A DNA stretch of 6,421 nt, taken from assembly GCA_003135035.1 (NCBI GenBank), contig PLDE01000008.1, positions 2,591 through 9,011 of the forward strand, written 5' to 3'. This DNA comes from Candidatus Dormiibacterota bacterium. GTDB lineage: Bacteria; Chloroflexota; Dormibacteria; Aeolococcales; Bog-877. Shown here one piece after another: positions 1-5,752 of the stretch (the stretch's first letter is position 1; each line of letters starts with the position of its first letter). The position numbers were made by a program, and so were the translations under genes. The notes beneath the pieces were generated by a model that was not told the DNA's origin, ran no database searches, and was given only the letters and a program-made list of their open reading frames with translations.

Positions 1-380
1 CGCTCCGGTTCCACCCTGACGGTCACGCTGGGTGACTTCCATGCCCTGCCGGATTCCGCCACCGCCCGCGCTTGGACTGTTGCTACACGGGCTTGGTCGC
101 CAGTCTCGACCGTTAAGTGGGCTCGGAACCCTGCCGCTACCGCCGACGTAGCTCCGGGGTACGATTCGAGGTCCAGGCGGGCGTCCACCTCGGCGTAGGC
201 AGCGAATTGCTGGTCGACGTAGAGCTCGACTCGCGAGGCTGGTTGCCCATCGACAAGTGCCCACCCGATCACCGGAACTTGTTCACCCGACGGCTCCCTG
301 GTGCGGGGTGAATCAAGTCCCCCTTGGTCGCGCGCCACGAGGACCCTCAAACGGCGCCGGAGTCGGCGGTAACCCTTCAT
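1..380 (-). CDS. N-terminal part of a protein with an Ig-like domain (runs off the left edge)
   Basis: The minus-strand frame is open from an ATG at 380-378 to the window edge, giving 126 residues with no stop. It begins MKGYRRLRRRLRVLVARDQG, a very basic N-terminus, followed from about residue 38 by a beta-rich module with the landmarks VPVIGWALVDG, SRVELYVDQ, a DLESYPG turn, AGFRAHL and a closing SVTVRVEPE. This pattern (V.GWAL...RVE.YVD...A.....D...PG....AGF...) is, from memory, that of Ig-like modules in actinobacterial surface and polysaccharide-related proteins, sometimes ahead of glycosyltransferase or methyltransferase domains. I cannot see the rest of this protein, so its activity is unknown. 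The frame stays open upstream to about 650, but the translation there is rich in W, R and P and looks non-coding, so ATG 380 is preferred; no strong ribosome binding site precedes it. The glycosyltransferases further right make a role in surface carbohydrate plausible, but that is inference. Confidence 0.72.
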   Translation of the reverse strand, partial: MKGYRRLRRRLRVLVARDQGGLDSPRTREPSGEQVPVIGWALVDGQPASRVELYVDQQFAAYAEVDARLDLESYPGATSAVAAGFRAHLTVETGDQARVATVQARAVAESGRAWKSPSVTVRVEPE

Positions 381-956
381 GCGGTGGCCAGGGAATTCTG
401 GGTAGCTGTCGACCGGGTGCTCCCTAGTGGCGGAGAGCCTTGGCGGTGACACCACCGCCCCAGTGCCGCCGCCCGGCCGCGGCCGGCTTGAGACCACGGC
501 CCGTGCCTCAAACCAGGGCCACCATCTCGGCGTCCGGGACACGCTGATGGTCCATGACGTACGTCCCACACTCGTCCTCCAGGGGATGGGCCGCCTGCGG
601 CCGAAGCAGTTGGGGCCGAGGCTGCCCGCGTGTGGGACGAGTTGGGCTCAAGGCTGGCACTACTGGGCTCGGACTCAGCACTAGCGGTTAGGGTCGGGGT
701 GCCGGCAGGGAGTCACGAGTACCGCGCGGCTTCTGCCGCTGCAAGAGCTTTCTCATCTGGGGGATATTCTCGGCGCCAGCTCGGTGACTTCACAAGTCTG
801 CCGCTTCCCCCAAGCCGTCGCGGACGAGGGAGGCTGGGCATCGACCAAACCGGGCTGGTCCCAGTCGCTTCCCGAGAGAGCCAGACAAGAGGCCCCATCC
901 GGGCACCTTCGGAGGTCCGACTCACACGTCGCGGCTATGGACGTGCGCTGGTTGCG
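381..956. other. Long region without an intact gene, probably decayed
   Basis: No frame on either strand gives a convincing protein here. Two short plus-strand stretches look weakly coding-like. The first, around 603-740, is alanine- and valine-rich (…RVWDELGSRLALLGSD…). The second is a frame open from 685 to a TGA at 958-960, with no good start; its stop overlaps the ATG of the following tag remnant as ATGA, the usual arrangement of coupled genes. By eye its tail (ASTKPGWSQSLPER, then HVAAMDVRWLR) has a faint resemblance to the C-terminus of FolP2-like dihydropteroate synthase homologues, which lie near tag in mycobacteria. That resemblance is too weak to call. The rest is probably the upstream regulatory region of the minus-strand gene at 380. 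Confidence 0.4.
442..459. repeat. Perfect 7-bp inverted repeat (GGCGGTG-ACAC-CACCGCC)
   Basis: The arms 442-448 and 453-459 are exact reverse complements with a four-base loop. The repeat lies about 62 bases upstream of the ATG at 380 on the minus strand. It could be an operator or an mRNA hairpin in the leader of that gene, or chance in GC-rich sequence. There is no T-tract on either side, so an intrinsic terminator is unlikely. Confidence 0.4.
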
Positions 957-1161
957 ATGAGTGAGGTGGGGAGATCGGTGGCCGCGGTTGACCGTCGCAG
1001 ACGGTGCCCATCGGCACTTGGGCCATTACTTGGGAAGTACCATGATCTCGAGTGGGGCGTTCCGATCCACGAAGTCCGACAGCACGTCGAACTGTTGGTG
1101 CTAGAGGGAGTTCAGGCGGGCTCCAGCTTGCTGGAGCTGTCGCAGGGGGTAGATTGGACGG
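957..1161 (+). pseudogene. tag: Truncated remnant of DNA-3-methyladenine glycosylase I
   Basis: From ATG 957 the frame reads MSEVGRSVAAVDRRRRCP and then, at residues 26-38, GKYHDLEWGVPIH, followed by ELLVLEGVQAG at 45-55. This is the N-terminal signature of TAG (in E. coli: RCGW…IAYHDNEWGVP…LEGQQAGLSW), which removes 3-methyladenine from alkylated DNA. The residues matching zinc ligands Cys4 and His17 and catalytic Glu38 of E. coli TAG are present as Cys17, His29 and Glu50; His-to-Glu spacing is identical. After QAG the match stops: the expected LSW.TILRKR is replaced by SSLLELSQGVD. The frame runs only to a stop at 1212-1214, inside the peroxiredoxin gene. The usual enzyme is about 190 residues, so roughly two thirds is missing, including the C-terminal zinc ligands. 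The CPW tryptophan is also changed to Ser. The product cannot be an active glycosylase. Confidence 0.78.
1128..1155 (+). promoter_or_regulatory. Candidate promoter of the peroxiredoxin gene, leaderless type
   Basis: TTGCTG at 1128-1133 is followed by a 16-base spacer and TAGATT at 1150-1155 (four of six match to TATAAT). Six bases separate the -10 box from the GTG start at 1162, so transcription would begin at or very near the start codon and give a leaderless mRNA, a common mode in actinobacteria. The promoter sits inside the decayed tag reading frame. It is called from sequence alone. AGGGGG at 1144-1149 could instead act as a somewhat distant ribosome binding site. Confidence 0.42.
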
Positions 1162-1629
1162 GTGGAGAGGGGCAGTGGGGCGGTGGACTTCGAGCTTCCC
1201 GACGAGAACGGTAGTCTTCGCCGCCTCTCCGACCTACTCACCGAAGGGCCCGTCGTCCTGTTCTTTTACCCGGCGGCCCTGACCCGCGGGTGTACCGCGG
1301 AGACATGTCATTTTCGCGACCTCGCTCCCGAGTTCGCCGATTTGGGTGCCCGCCCGGTCGGGATCAGCGTCGATCCGGTCGACAGGCAGCACGAGTTCTC
1401 GGAGCGCAACTCCCTGGGCATGCCGCTGCTCTCCGACGTGGGGGGAGTGGTTGCCCGCCTGTATGGGGTCAGGCGGCGATTCGGACCGATCCCAGTTAGG
1501 CGATGGACATTTGTCATCGACTCAGGAGGGCAAGTTCTGGAAGTTATTAAGAGCGAGACCCGCATGACCCGGCACGCTGACCGCGCCTTAGAAGTGCTAC
1601 GTCAGCTTCGGAACTCGATGCCGACCTAG
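1162..1629 (+). CDS. bcp: Peroxiredoxin of the PrxQ/Bcp (AhpC/TSA) family
   Basis: This is a 155-residue thiol peroxidase that would reduce hydrogen peroxide and organic hydroperoxides in the cytoplasm, taking electrons from thioredoxin or a similar dithiol. The thioredoxin-like fold starts with VDFELPDENG (residues 8-17) and RLSDLL. The active-site motif P-x3-T-x2-C is intact: Pro37, Thr41 and the peroxidatic Cys44 in FFYPAALTRGCTAETC. A second Cys at 49 has the spacing of the resolving Cys in E. coli Bcp (45/50), so an atypical two-Cys mechanism is expected. The conserved Arg is probably Arg114, before WTFVID. Length is normal. An in-frame TAG at 1150-1152 rules out an upstream start, and GTG 1162 gives the expected N-terminus. 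It follows the tag remnant and converges on the deacetylase gene with only 19 bases between stops, so no separate terminator fits there. A specific substrate cannot be read from the sequence. Confidence 0.92.
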   Translation: MERGSGAVDFELPDENGSLRRLSDLLTEGPVVLFFYPAALTRGCTAETCHFRDLAPEFADLGARPVGISVDPVDRQHEFSERNSLGMPLLSDVGGVVARLYGVRRRFGPIPVRRWTFVIDSGGQVLEVIKSETRMTRHADRALEVLRQLRNSMPT

Positions 1630-1648
1630 ATTGCGTAGAGCGTCATCC

Positions 1649-2485
1649 CTACCGGATTCGCGAGAAGAGATCGTCCTCAGGTACCGGCCCCTCATTGGCG
1701 TCAATGGCACGTATGAAGTACTCGTGGCCCATGATCATGGGGGCCACTTGGTCGGGCAGATTAGCGAAAAATGCATTGTCCATTTGACTCGCATGCGCCC
1801 GGATTGCCGCGAGCTTGGCGGGGACGTCTGCCGTGACCTCAACGATCGTCGTCACCAGTTCGTCGGCCACCCCGAACGGAGGGTTATCCGCGTCGAAGTC
1901 CATCTCGCCCAGGACCCCTGGGTCAATTCCAGCCTGCGTCATCTGAGCCAAGACTCGCCGGGCGAGTGACTTCGGGAAGACGCAGTAATAGAGCTTAGTA
2001 GGGAAGCCGCTCGCTAAGAAGGCCGCCTTCGCGACTTGATGGGCCCGCACGTGGTCCGGGTGCCCGTATCCTCCGTCCTCTCCGTAGGTCACCACCACCT
2101 GCGGGCGGTACTTCTCAATCAGCTTGACCAGTCGCCCGACTTCGTCGGTAACATCTGCACCGGCGAAGGCCCCAAGAGTTGATGCCCGATCCCACTCGGC
2201 CATGCCCGAGTCGTGGTAGCCGAGGAGTTCCAGATTCGAGACTCCCAACTCTCGGCAGGAGGCCTCCAATTCCAACCGTCGGGTCCGCTTGACCATTTCT
2301 TGGTCGTGTCCAGGCTGGTCCGGCTTGAGGCCGCCCGGTCCATCCCCGAATTCGCCGCCGGTGCACGTGACCAGGACGGTCCGAATTCCCTCCGCGCCAT
2401 ACTTATGGATAACGCCCCCGGTCGCCATTGCCTCGTCGTCCGGATGGGCGTGGACCGCCATCAGTGTCAAGGTGGGTCTGACCAT
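1649..2485 (-). CDS. LmbE/PIG-L family zinc deacetylase, Mca-like
   Basis: The 278-residue protein carries the family signature AVHAHPDDE (residues 10-18): His14 and Asp17 should bind zinc and Asp16 act as general base. The third element, YGHPDH at 140-145, supplies His142 and the zinc ligand His145; spacing matches MshB (His13, Asp16, His147). Between them lies VTCTGGEFGDGPGG (39-52), close to the VTCTGGERGD of mycothiol S-conjugate amidase (Mca). Family members hydrolyse N-acyl groups from GlcNAc-type substrates: MshB in mycothiol synthesis, Mca in detoxification of mycothiol conjugates. Length fits Mca (about 290), but this clade also has many uncharacterised deacetylases, so the substrate is open. 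ATG 2485 gives an N-terminus of usual length; Met9 is an alternative. No clear ribosome binding site or promoter is seen. It is divergent from the GT2 gene and convergent with bcp, so it is probably transcribed alone. Confidence 0.9.
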   Translation of the reverse strand: MVRPTLTLMAVHAHPDDEAMATGGVIHKYGAEGIRTVLVTCTGGEFGDGPGGLKPDQPGHDQEMVKRTRRLELEASCRELGVSNLELLGYHDSGMAEWDRASTLGAFAGADVTDEVGRLVKLIEKYRPQVVVTYGEDGGYGHPDHVRAHQVAKAAFLASGFPTKLYYCVFPKSLARRVLAQMTQAGIDPGVLGEMDFDADNPPFGVADELVTTIVEVTADVPAKLAAIRAHASQMDNAFFANLPDQVAPMIMGHEYFIRAIDANEGPVPEDDLFSRIR

Positions 2486-2725
2486 GATCCACAGTCTGCG
2501 CTATCAAGAGGTAGTCGTCGATGATTCGAAGTGAGCTGGAAGAGATCTGCTGGATCGATCGGATAGTTGATGCCAGGAGAAGCGCTGCCGGCTCGACCCG
2601 CCAAACGTCGGAAGCACCGAGGGGCCAAGAGGGCGAGGTACGTCGAGGCAGGCTGCAGTGTGTGCCGCTCGCTTTCGCGCTAGGAACAGTTCTGGCGCCC
2701 GATCGCCGACTGAGATTCGAGTCGC
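2486..2725. other. Divergent intergenic spacer, no gene recognised
   Basis: These 240 bases separate the start of the deacetylase from the start of the GT2 gene and must hold promoters for both. I see no convincing -35/-10 pair on either strand. Facing the deacetylase, a weak CAGACT box lies seven bases before its ATG. A short palindrome GAACAGTTC lies at about 2685-2693 and GATCGATC at about 2553-2560; both could be chance. A 70-codon plus-strand frame crossing this spacer (2521-2733) looks like random translation. Confidence 0.4.
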
Positions 2726-4012
2726 ATGGCTAAACTCCCAAGTACGGCCGCCCCTGCATCTCAGTCGCCGCTTGTCAGCGTTATAGTCGTTACCTACAAG
2801 ACTCCCGTGGAAATGCTGTTAAGCTGCGTGTATTCACTCGTTGCATCGAAATATCGCCCGCTCGAGTTGGTGGTCGTCGACAATAGCCCCGACGAAGCTA
2901 TCGGAGAGTGCCTGTCTGAATGGCAGGCGGCTCTGCCCGCCGCCAACCTTGGTGTGGTCTACCTGCCCCAGCGACGCAATCTCGGCTACGCCATCGGCAC
3001 AAACTACGGGATTCAAGCAAGTTCAGGCGACCTCCTCTTTCTACTAAACCCCGATACTCGCATCGAGTCCGATGCCTTGACCTTCCTGGTGGGAGCTGCG
3101 AACCGAAAGCGCGAAGCGATTGGATTCGCCCCTAAGGTGCTCCTCCAGTCCAACAAGGTGATTCTCGACTCCGTCGGGATCGACTTGTATCCCAGCGCCC
3201 AAGGGGCGCAACGTGGATTGGGCGAGCCCGATATCGGTCAGTTCGACATTGAGGAAAGAGTGGCAGGGCTCTGCTTCGCCGCGGCCCTGATTCGCCGAGA
3301 GGCGTTCTCGCAATCGAGAGTAGGTCTGTTAGATGAGCATTACTTTATGTTCTACGAAGATGTCGACTGGTCGGTGCGCGCCGCTCTCTTTGGAGAGACC
3401 TTCTGGGCAGTTCCGTGGGCACGAGTGTGCCACGTCCACTCGGCGAGTACCAGGGCGATGGCGCCTGGCTTCAAGACGAGGCTCATCCAACGGAACCTGC
3501 TGTGGACCGCCGCTAAAAACCTCGAGACACGTCGTGTGGCCAGGGCACTGGCGGGGCACGCGAAACGTGCGTTAGGAAGAGGAGCACGGGAAGGGCACAT
3601 TCTGGATTCCTTACGGATCGTTATCGGTGCCGCGGCGGGAGCCCCTTGGGTACTCGTGTCCCGGCGATATGTTCAGCGGGCCAGATCCATCCCGGATGAG
3701 CATGCGCTCTCGGAGCCCGGCTTAGGAGCGCCATTCGATGCGGTGAACTACCGTCCGATTCCCTCTGTGAGTAGCCTAGCGAGCGTCCTGGGGCGCCTGT
3801 ATGCGGTTAAGCCCTCTGCCGATCTAGGTCGACTCATGTCCAGACTGGACCTCACAAATGAAAGGTCAGTGTCCCGTGACCCGGGGCACGTCGCGAACTT
3901 AGTTCGTGAGTCGGGATTGGCCATCGGCCCCGGTCTCGAGTGGCTGTTGTCCGGGCTCGAGGCGGCTGATGGCGATCCAGCCGGCGCCAGTGTCGTAGAT
4001 CGGAAAGGCTGA
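2726..4012 (+). CDS. GT2-family glycosyltransferase (GT-A fold), rhamnosyltransferase-like
   Basis: This 428-residue enzyme should transfer a sugar from a nucleotide-sugar donor to a growing surface glycan at the cytoplasmic face of the membrane. The GT-A domain begins at PLVSVIVVTYKTP (residues 15-27), with the nucleotide-binding strand LELVVVDNSPDE (46-57) and the NLGYAIGTNYGI helix (85-96). The metal-binding DxD equivalent is LLNPDT at 106-111, and the acidic motif FMFYEDVDW at 207-215 should hold the catalytic base. HVHSAST (236-242) matches the conserved His region. The motif set resembles WbbL/GlfT-like rhamnosyl- and galactofuranosyltransferases. After about 270 comes a basic, partly hydrophobic tail with a VSRRYVQRAR segment typical of actinobacterial members, which may contact the membrane; the last 100 or so residues match nothing I recognise. 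ATG 2726 puts the catalytic domain close to the N-terminus; only a weak GAG-type ribosome site precedes it. The next gene is another glycosyltransferase. Donor and acceptor cannot be read. Confidence 0.9.
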   Translation: MAKLPSTAAPASQSPLVSVIVVTYKTPVEMLLSCVYSLVASKYRPLELVVVDNSPDEAIGECLSEWQAALPAANLGVVYLPQRRNLGYAIGTNYGIQASSGDLLFLLNPDTRIESDALTFLVGAANRKREAIGFAPKVLLQSNKVILDSVGIDLYPSAQGAQRGLGEPDIGQFDIEERVAGLCFAAALIRREAFSQSRVGLLDEHYFMFYEDVDWSVRAALFGETFWAVPWARVCHVHSASTRAMAPGFKTRLIQRNLLWTAAKNLETRRVARALAGHAKRALGRGAREGHILDSLRIVIGAAAGAPWVLVSRRYVQRARSIPDEHALSEPGLGAPFDAVNYRPIPSVSSLASVLGRLYAVKPSADLGRLMSRLDLTNERSVSRDPGHVANLVRESGLAIGPGLEWLLSGLEAADGDPAGASVVDRKG

Positions 4013-4015
4013 GGG

Positions 4016-4031
4016 ACACCTGGCTAGGTGT
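4016..4031. repeat. Perfect 6-bp inverted repeat (ACACCT-GGCT-AGGTGT)
   Basis: The arms are exact reverse complements with a four-base loop, beginning three bases after the GT2 stop codon. The position suits a transcription terminator or mRNA-stabilising hairpin, but the stem is short and is followed by GCGCTGCCCCTCTTG rather than a T-run. It might equally be an operator for the downstream glycosyltransferase gene. Confidence 0.38.
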
Positions 4032-4086
4032 GCGCTGCCCCTCTTGTTCTCGCCTAAATGGCCACGTCTTGCCAGGACTCGGAACG

Positions 4087-4117
4087 GATACCATCAGTCT
4101 GAGCCCTCTGGTATCTT
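4087..4117 (+). promoter_or_regulatory. Inverted repeat overlapping an extended -10 promoter before the GT4 gene
   Basis: GATACCA (4087-4093) and TGGTATC (4109-4115) are exact reverse complements separated by 15 bases. The right arm overlaps TGGTATCTT (4109-4117), which reads as an extended -10 element (TG-N-TATCTT, four of six to TATAAT). Exactly six bases separate it from the GTG start at 4124, so the message should be leaderless. No good -35 hexamer is seen 16-18 bases upstream, as is often the case with extended -10 promoters. A dimeric regulator bound to the two arms would cover the -10 box. The regulator and its action are inference. Confidence 0.42.
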
Positions 4118-4123
4118 GTCGTC

Positions 4124-5500
4124 GTGGCCAGGATTCTGATCGCGGCGAACGACGTTGTCGCCGCCCGAATGGCAGGACCGGGCATCCGATGCGTTGAACT
4201 CGGCACGCAACTGGCCACTGCTGGTCATGACGTTACCATTCTCGGGATAGATGCTCCCGTTGACGCGTTCAGGGGGCTGTCCCTGGTGCCGCCGGTATCG
4301 GATTCGGAGCTGGCGCACTTAGTGCAGTCCTATGATGTGGTCCTTCTGGAAGGGCTCGCGCTTGTACGTTATCCCTCGCTGGGCACAGCCGCCATTCCCT
4401 TGGTTGTTGATCTGTACGACCCCTTCCCGCTTGCGCTGATTGAGCAGGATGCTCAGGGTTCTGAAGGAGATCGCGATCGTGAAGCGCAGCGCATTCTGAG
4501 CGCGTTTATCAACCTACTGCGACACGGCGACTTTTTTATCTGTGCCAGTGAGAGGCAGCGGGACTTATGGATGGGGTCGCTTCTCGCGGTCGGTCGTATT
4601 AACCCTAGTACCTGGGACGAAGACAACACCCTCCGCCGACTGATCGACGTGGTCCCATTTGGAATCTCTGACGTAGAGGCGCCTATCCATACGGTCAGCC
4701 ACCGCGAACAGATCCATGCAGGGCTCTCCGAGCAAGACACAGTGTTGCTCTGGGCCGGTGGTATCTACAACTGGTTTGACCCGCTGACTCTAATTCGGGC
4801 CGTGGGGAGGCTCGTGCCTGACCATCCGAATTTAAAGCTTCTCTTCATGTCGACCACCCATCCTCACCCCGGCGTTCCTGGTCGTATGTGGATGCCGCGA
4901 CAGGCGCGTACGCTCGCTCGCGATCTTGGCCTCGATGGGACGAATGTTATCTTCAATGATAGCTGGGTGCCGTACGCCGAGCGTGGTTCGTGGCTTGCGG
5001 CGGCAGACTGCGGCGTATCTACTCACTTCGCTCATCTGGAGACCCGATACGCCTTTCGAACCCGGATGCTGGACTACTTCTGGGCGGGGCTTCCGATGAT
5101 CTGCAGCGACGGGGACTACTTCGCGGATCTCGTCCGAGAGCGGCAGCTTGGCTGGGTAGTCGCGCCTGAGGACGGGCTTGCGCTGACCAATGCTATCCGT
5201 CAGCTAGTAGAGGGAGGCGCCGAGCTGGAGCGAATTCGCAACCGGATTCGTTCCGTGGCGCGCTCCATGACGTGGACGGCGGTAGCGGAGCCCCTGCGTC
5301 GCTACTGCAGTCAAGTATCCAAAGCTGCCGATTGGTCACCCGATAGGCCCGACTTGCAGGGTGTCGCGCAAGCGCCACGAACAGCAAGAGCTGCCCTCCA
5401 ACTTGGGCGAAAGGGCATCAAACGGATGAAGGAGGACGGGCCCAGATCAGCATTCCGCCAAGGTTTGCTCTGGTGGCGGGGCCGCGGGCCGCGAACATGA
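4124..5500 (+). CDS. GT-B glycosyltransferase, GT4-like
   Basis: The 458-residue protein starts at GTG 4124 with MARILIAANDVVAARMAGPG, a typical first strand and glycine-containing loop of a GT-B fold. The N-terminal, acceptor-side domain covers about residues 1-180 (IRCVELGTQLATAGHDVTIL, VDLYDPFPL, then CASERQRDLWMGSL). The C-terminal, donor-binding domain covers about 200-390, with LLWAGGIYNWFDPLTLIRAV at 208-227 and HLETRYAFRTRMLDYFWAGL at 304-323, followed by PMICSDGD. The last region stands where GT4 enzymes carry the EX7E nucleotide-sugar motif; here the spacing is not canonical, as in a subgroup of actinobacterial surface-polysaccharide transferases known to me only as hypothetical glycosyltransferases. 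The final 50 or so residues are basic and may contact the membrane or a partner. It probably works on the same glycan as the GT2 enzyme upstream, but it has its own candidate promoter. Donor and linkage are unknown. There are no membrane spans and no signs of damage. Confidence 0.88.
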   Translation: MARILIAANDVVAARMAGPGIRCVELGTQLATAGHDVTILGIDAPVDAFRGLSLVPPVSDSELAHLVQSYDVVLLEGLALVRYPSLGTAAIPLVVDLYDPFPLALIEQDAQGSEGDRDREAQRILSAFINLLRHGDFFICASERQRDLWMGSLLAVGRINPSTWDEDNTLRRLIDVVPFGISDVEAPIHTVSHREQIHAGLSEQDTVLLWAGGIYNWFDPLTLIRAVGRLVPDHPNLKLLFMSTTHPHPGVPGRMWMPRQARTLARDLGLDGTNVIFNDSWVPYAERGSWLAAADCGVSTHFAHLETRYAFRTRMLDYFWAGLPMICSDGDYFADLVRERQLGWVVAPEDGLALTNAIRQLVEGGAELERIRNRIRSVARSMTWTAVAEPLRRYCSQVSKAADWSPDRPDLQGVAQAPRTARAALQLGRKGIKRMKEDGPRSAFRQGLLWWRGRGPRT

Positions 5501-5604
5501 GCGACCGCTCTTTGTTGCCGCCCGGCCACAGAGGGAGGGAAGGGGCGCCTACTCTTCTTCATGCTCAGGATACCTCCTGTCCCATTGGCGAGAGCCGGGT
5601 ATAG
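5497..5604 (+). CDS. Doubtful 35-codon frame overlapping the GT4 stop
   Basis: An ATG at 5497 overlaps the GT4 stop codon as ATGA and opens a frame of 35 codons (MSDRSLLPPGHRGREGAP…) that ends at TAG 5602-5604. The overlap is the classic arrangement of translationally coupled genes. The product has no recognisable motif and its composition looks random, so it is more likely the stub of a lost operon partner, or chance, than a working gene. Confidence 0.15.
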   Translation: MSDRSLLPPGHRGREGAPTLLHAQDTSCPIGESRV

Positions 5605-5662
5605 CGGTAGCGATGGGGGGCCGTCGAACTCCCTGACAACGGACCAGAAAGGGGTAGACGGC

Positions 5663-5684
5663 GGGCCATCTCGTGGCCCAATTT
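5663..5684 (+). terminator. Candidate intrinsic terminator after the GT4 gene
   Basis: GGGCCA (5663-5668) and TGGCCC (5674-5679) form a perfect six-pair, mostly GC stem with a five-base loop (TCTCG), followed by AATTT. The T-run is short, so termination may be weak. It lies about 160 bases after the GT4 stop and immediately before the candidate promoter of the secreted protein, which suits a transcription-unit boundary. Confidence 0.42.
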
Positions 5685-5711
5685 GCGCCCCAGCTGCGAA
5701 GCGCGTAGACT
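5683..5711 (+). promoter_or_regulatory. Candidate housekeeping-type promoter of the secreted protein gene
   Basis: TTGCGC (5683-5688), an exact 17-base spacer and TAGACT (5706-5711) make a good vegetative actinobacterial promoter. Transcription would start near 5718, leaving a leader of about 25-35 bases before the GTG candidates at 5744 and 5753. It sits directly behind the candidate terminator; the -35 box overlaps that terminator's last two Ts. Confidence 0.48.
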
Positions 5712-5752
5712 CAGCGGTCAGAGTCTCCCACTTCCCCATTCATGTGGAGCCC

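Noticed and set aside
1..198. Plus-strand frame open from the left edge to TAG 196-198 (RSGSTLTVTLG…), resembling the tail of an extracellular beta-rich protein
   Set aside because: It is antisense to the much longer Ig-like frame, which continues to a proper ATG at 380 and keeps clear domain landmarks; the plus-strand frame loses any pattern after about 20 residues.
630..956. Reading the long frame 630-1214 as one 194-residue gene
   Set aside because: Only the part from 957 has homology, to TAG; the upstream part has no family resemblance and the true TAG start is at the ATG at 957.
2685..2693. GAACAGTTC palindrome as a LexA/SOS box
   Set aside because: The actinobacterial LexA site needs a four-base gap between GAAC and GTTC half-sites; here the gap is one base.
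2705..2730. GATTCGAGTC as a tRNA T-loop
   Set aside because: The flanking bases do not pair as a T-stem and no acceptor or anticodon arms are found around it.
2521..2733. 70-codon plus-strand frame ahead of and overlapping the GT2 gene by eight bases
   Set aside because: Random-looking composition, no motif and no ribosome binding site; it sits in a divergent promoter region.
5311..5739. 142-codon minus-strand frame across the end of the GT4 gene
   Set aside because: Mostly antisense to a well-supported glycosyltransferase, rich in R, P and S, with no recognisable domain; typical of shadow frames in GC-rich DNA.
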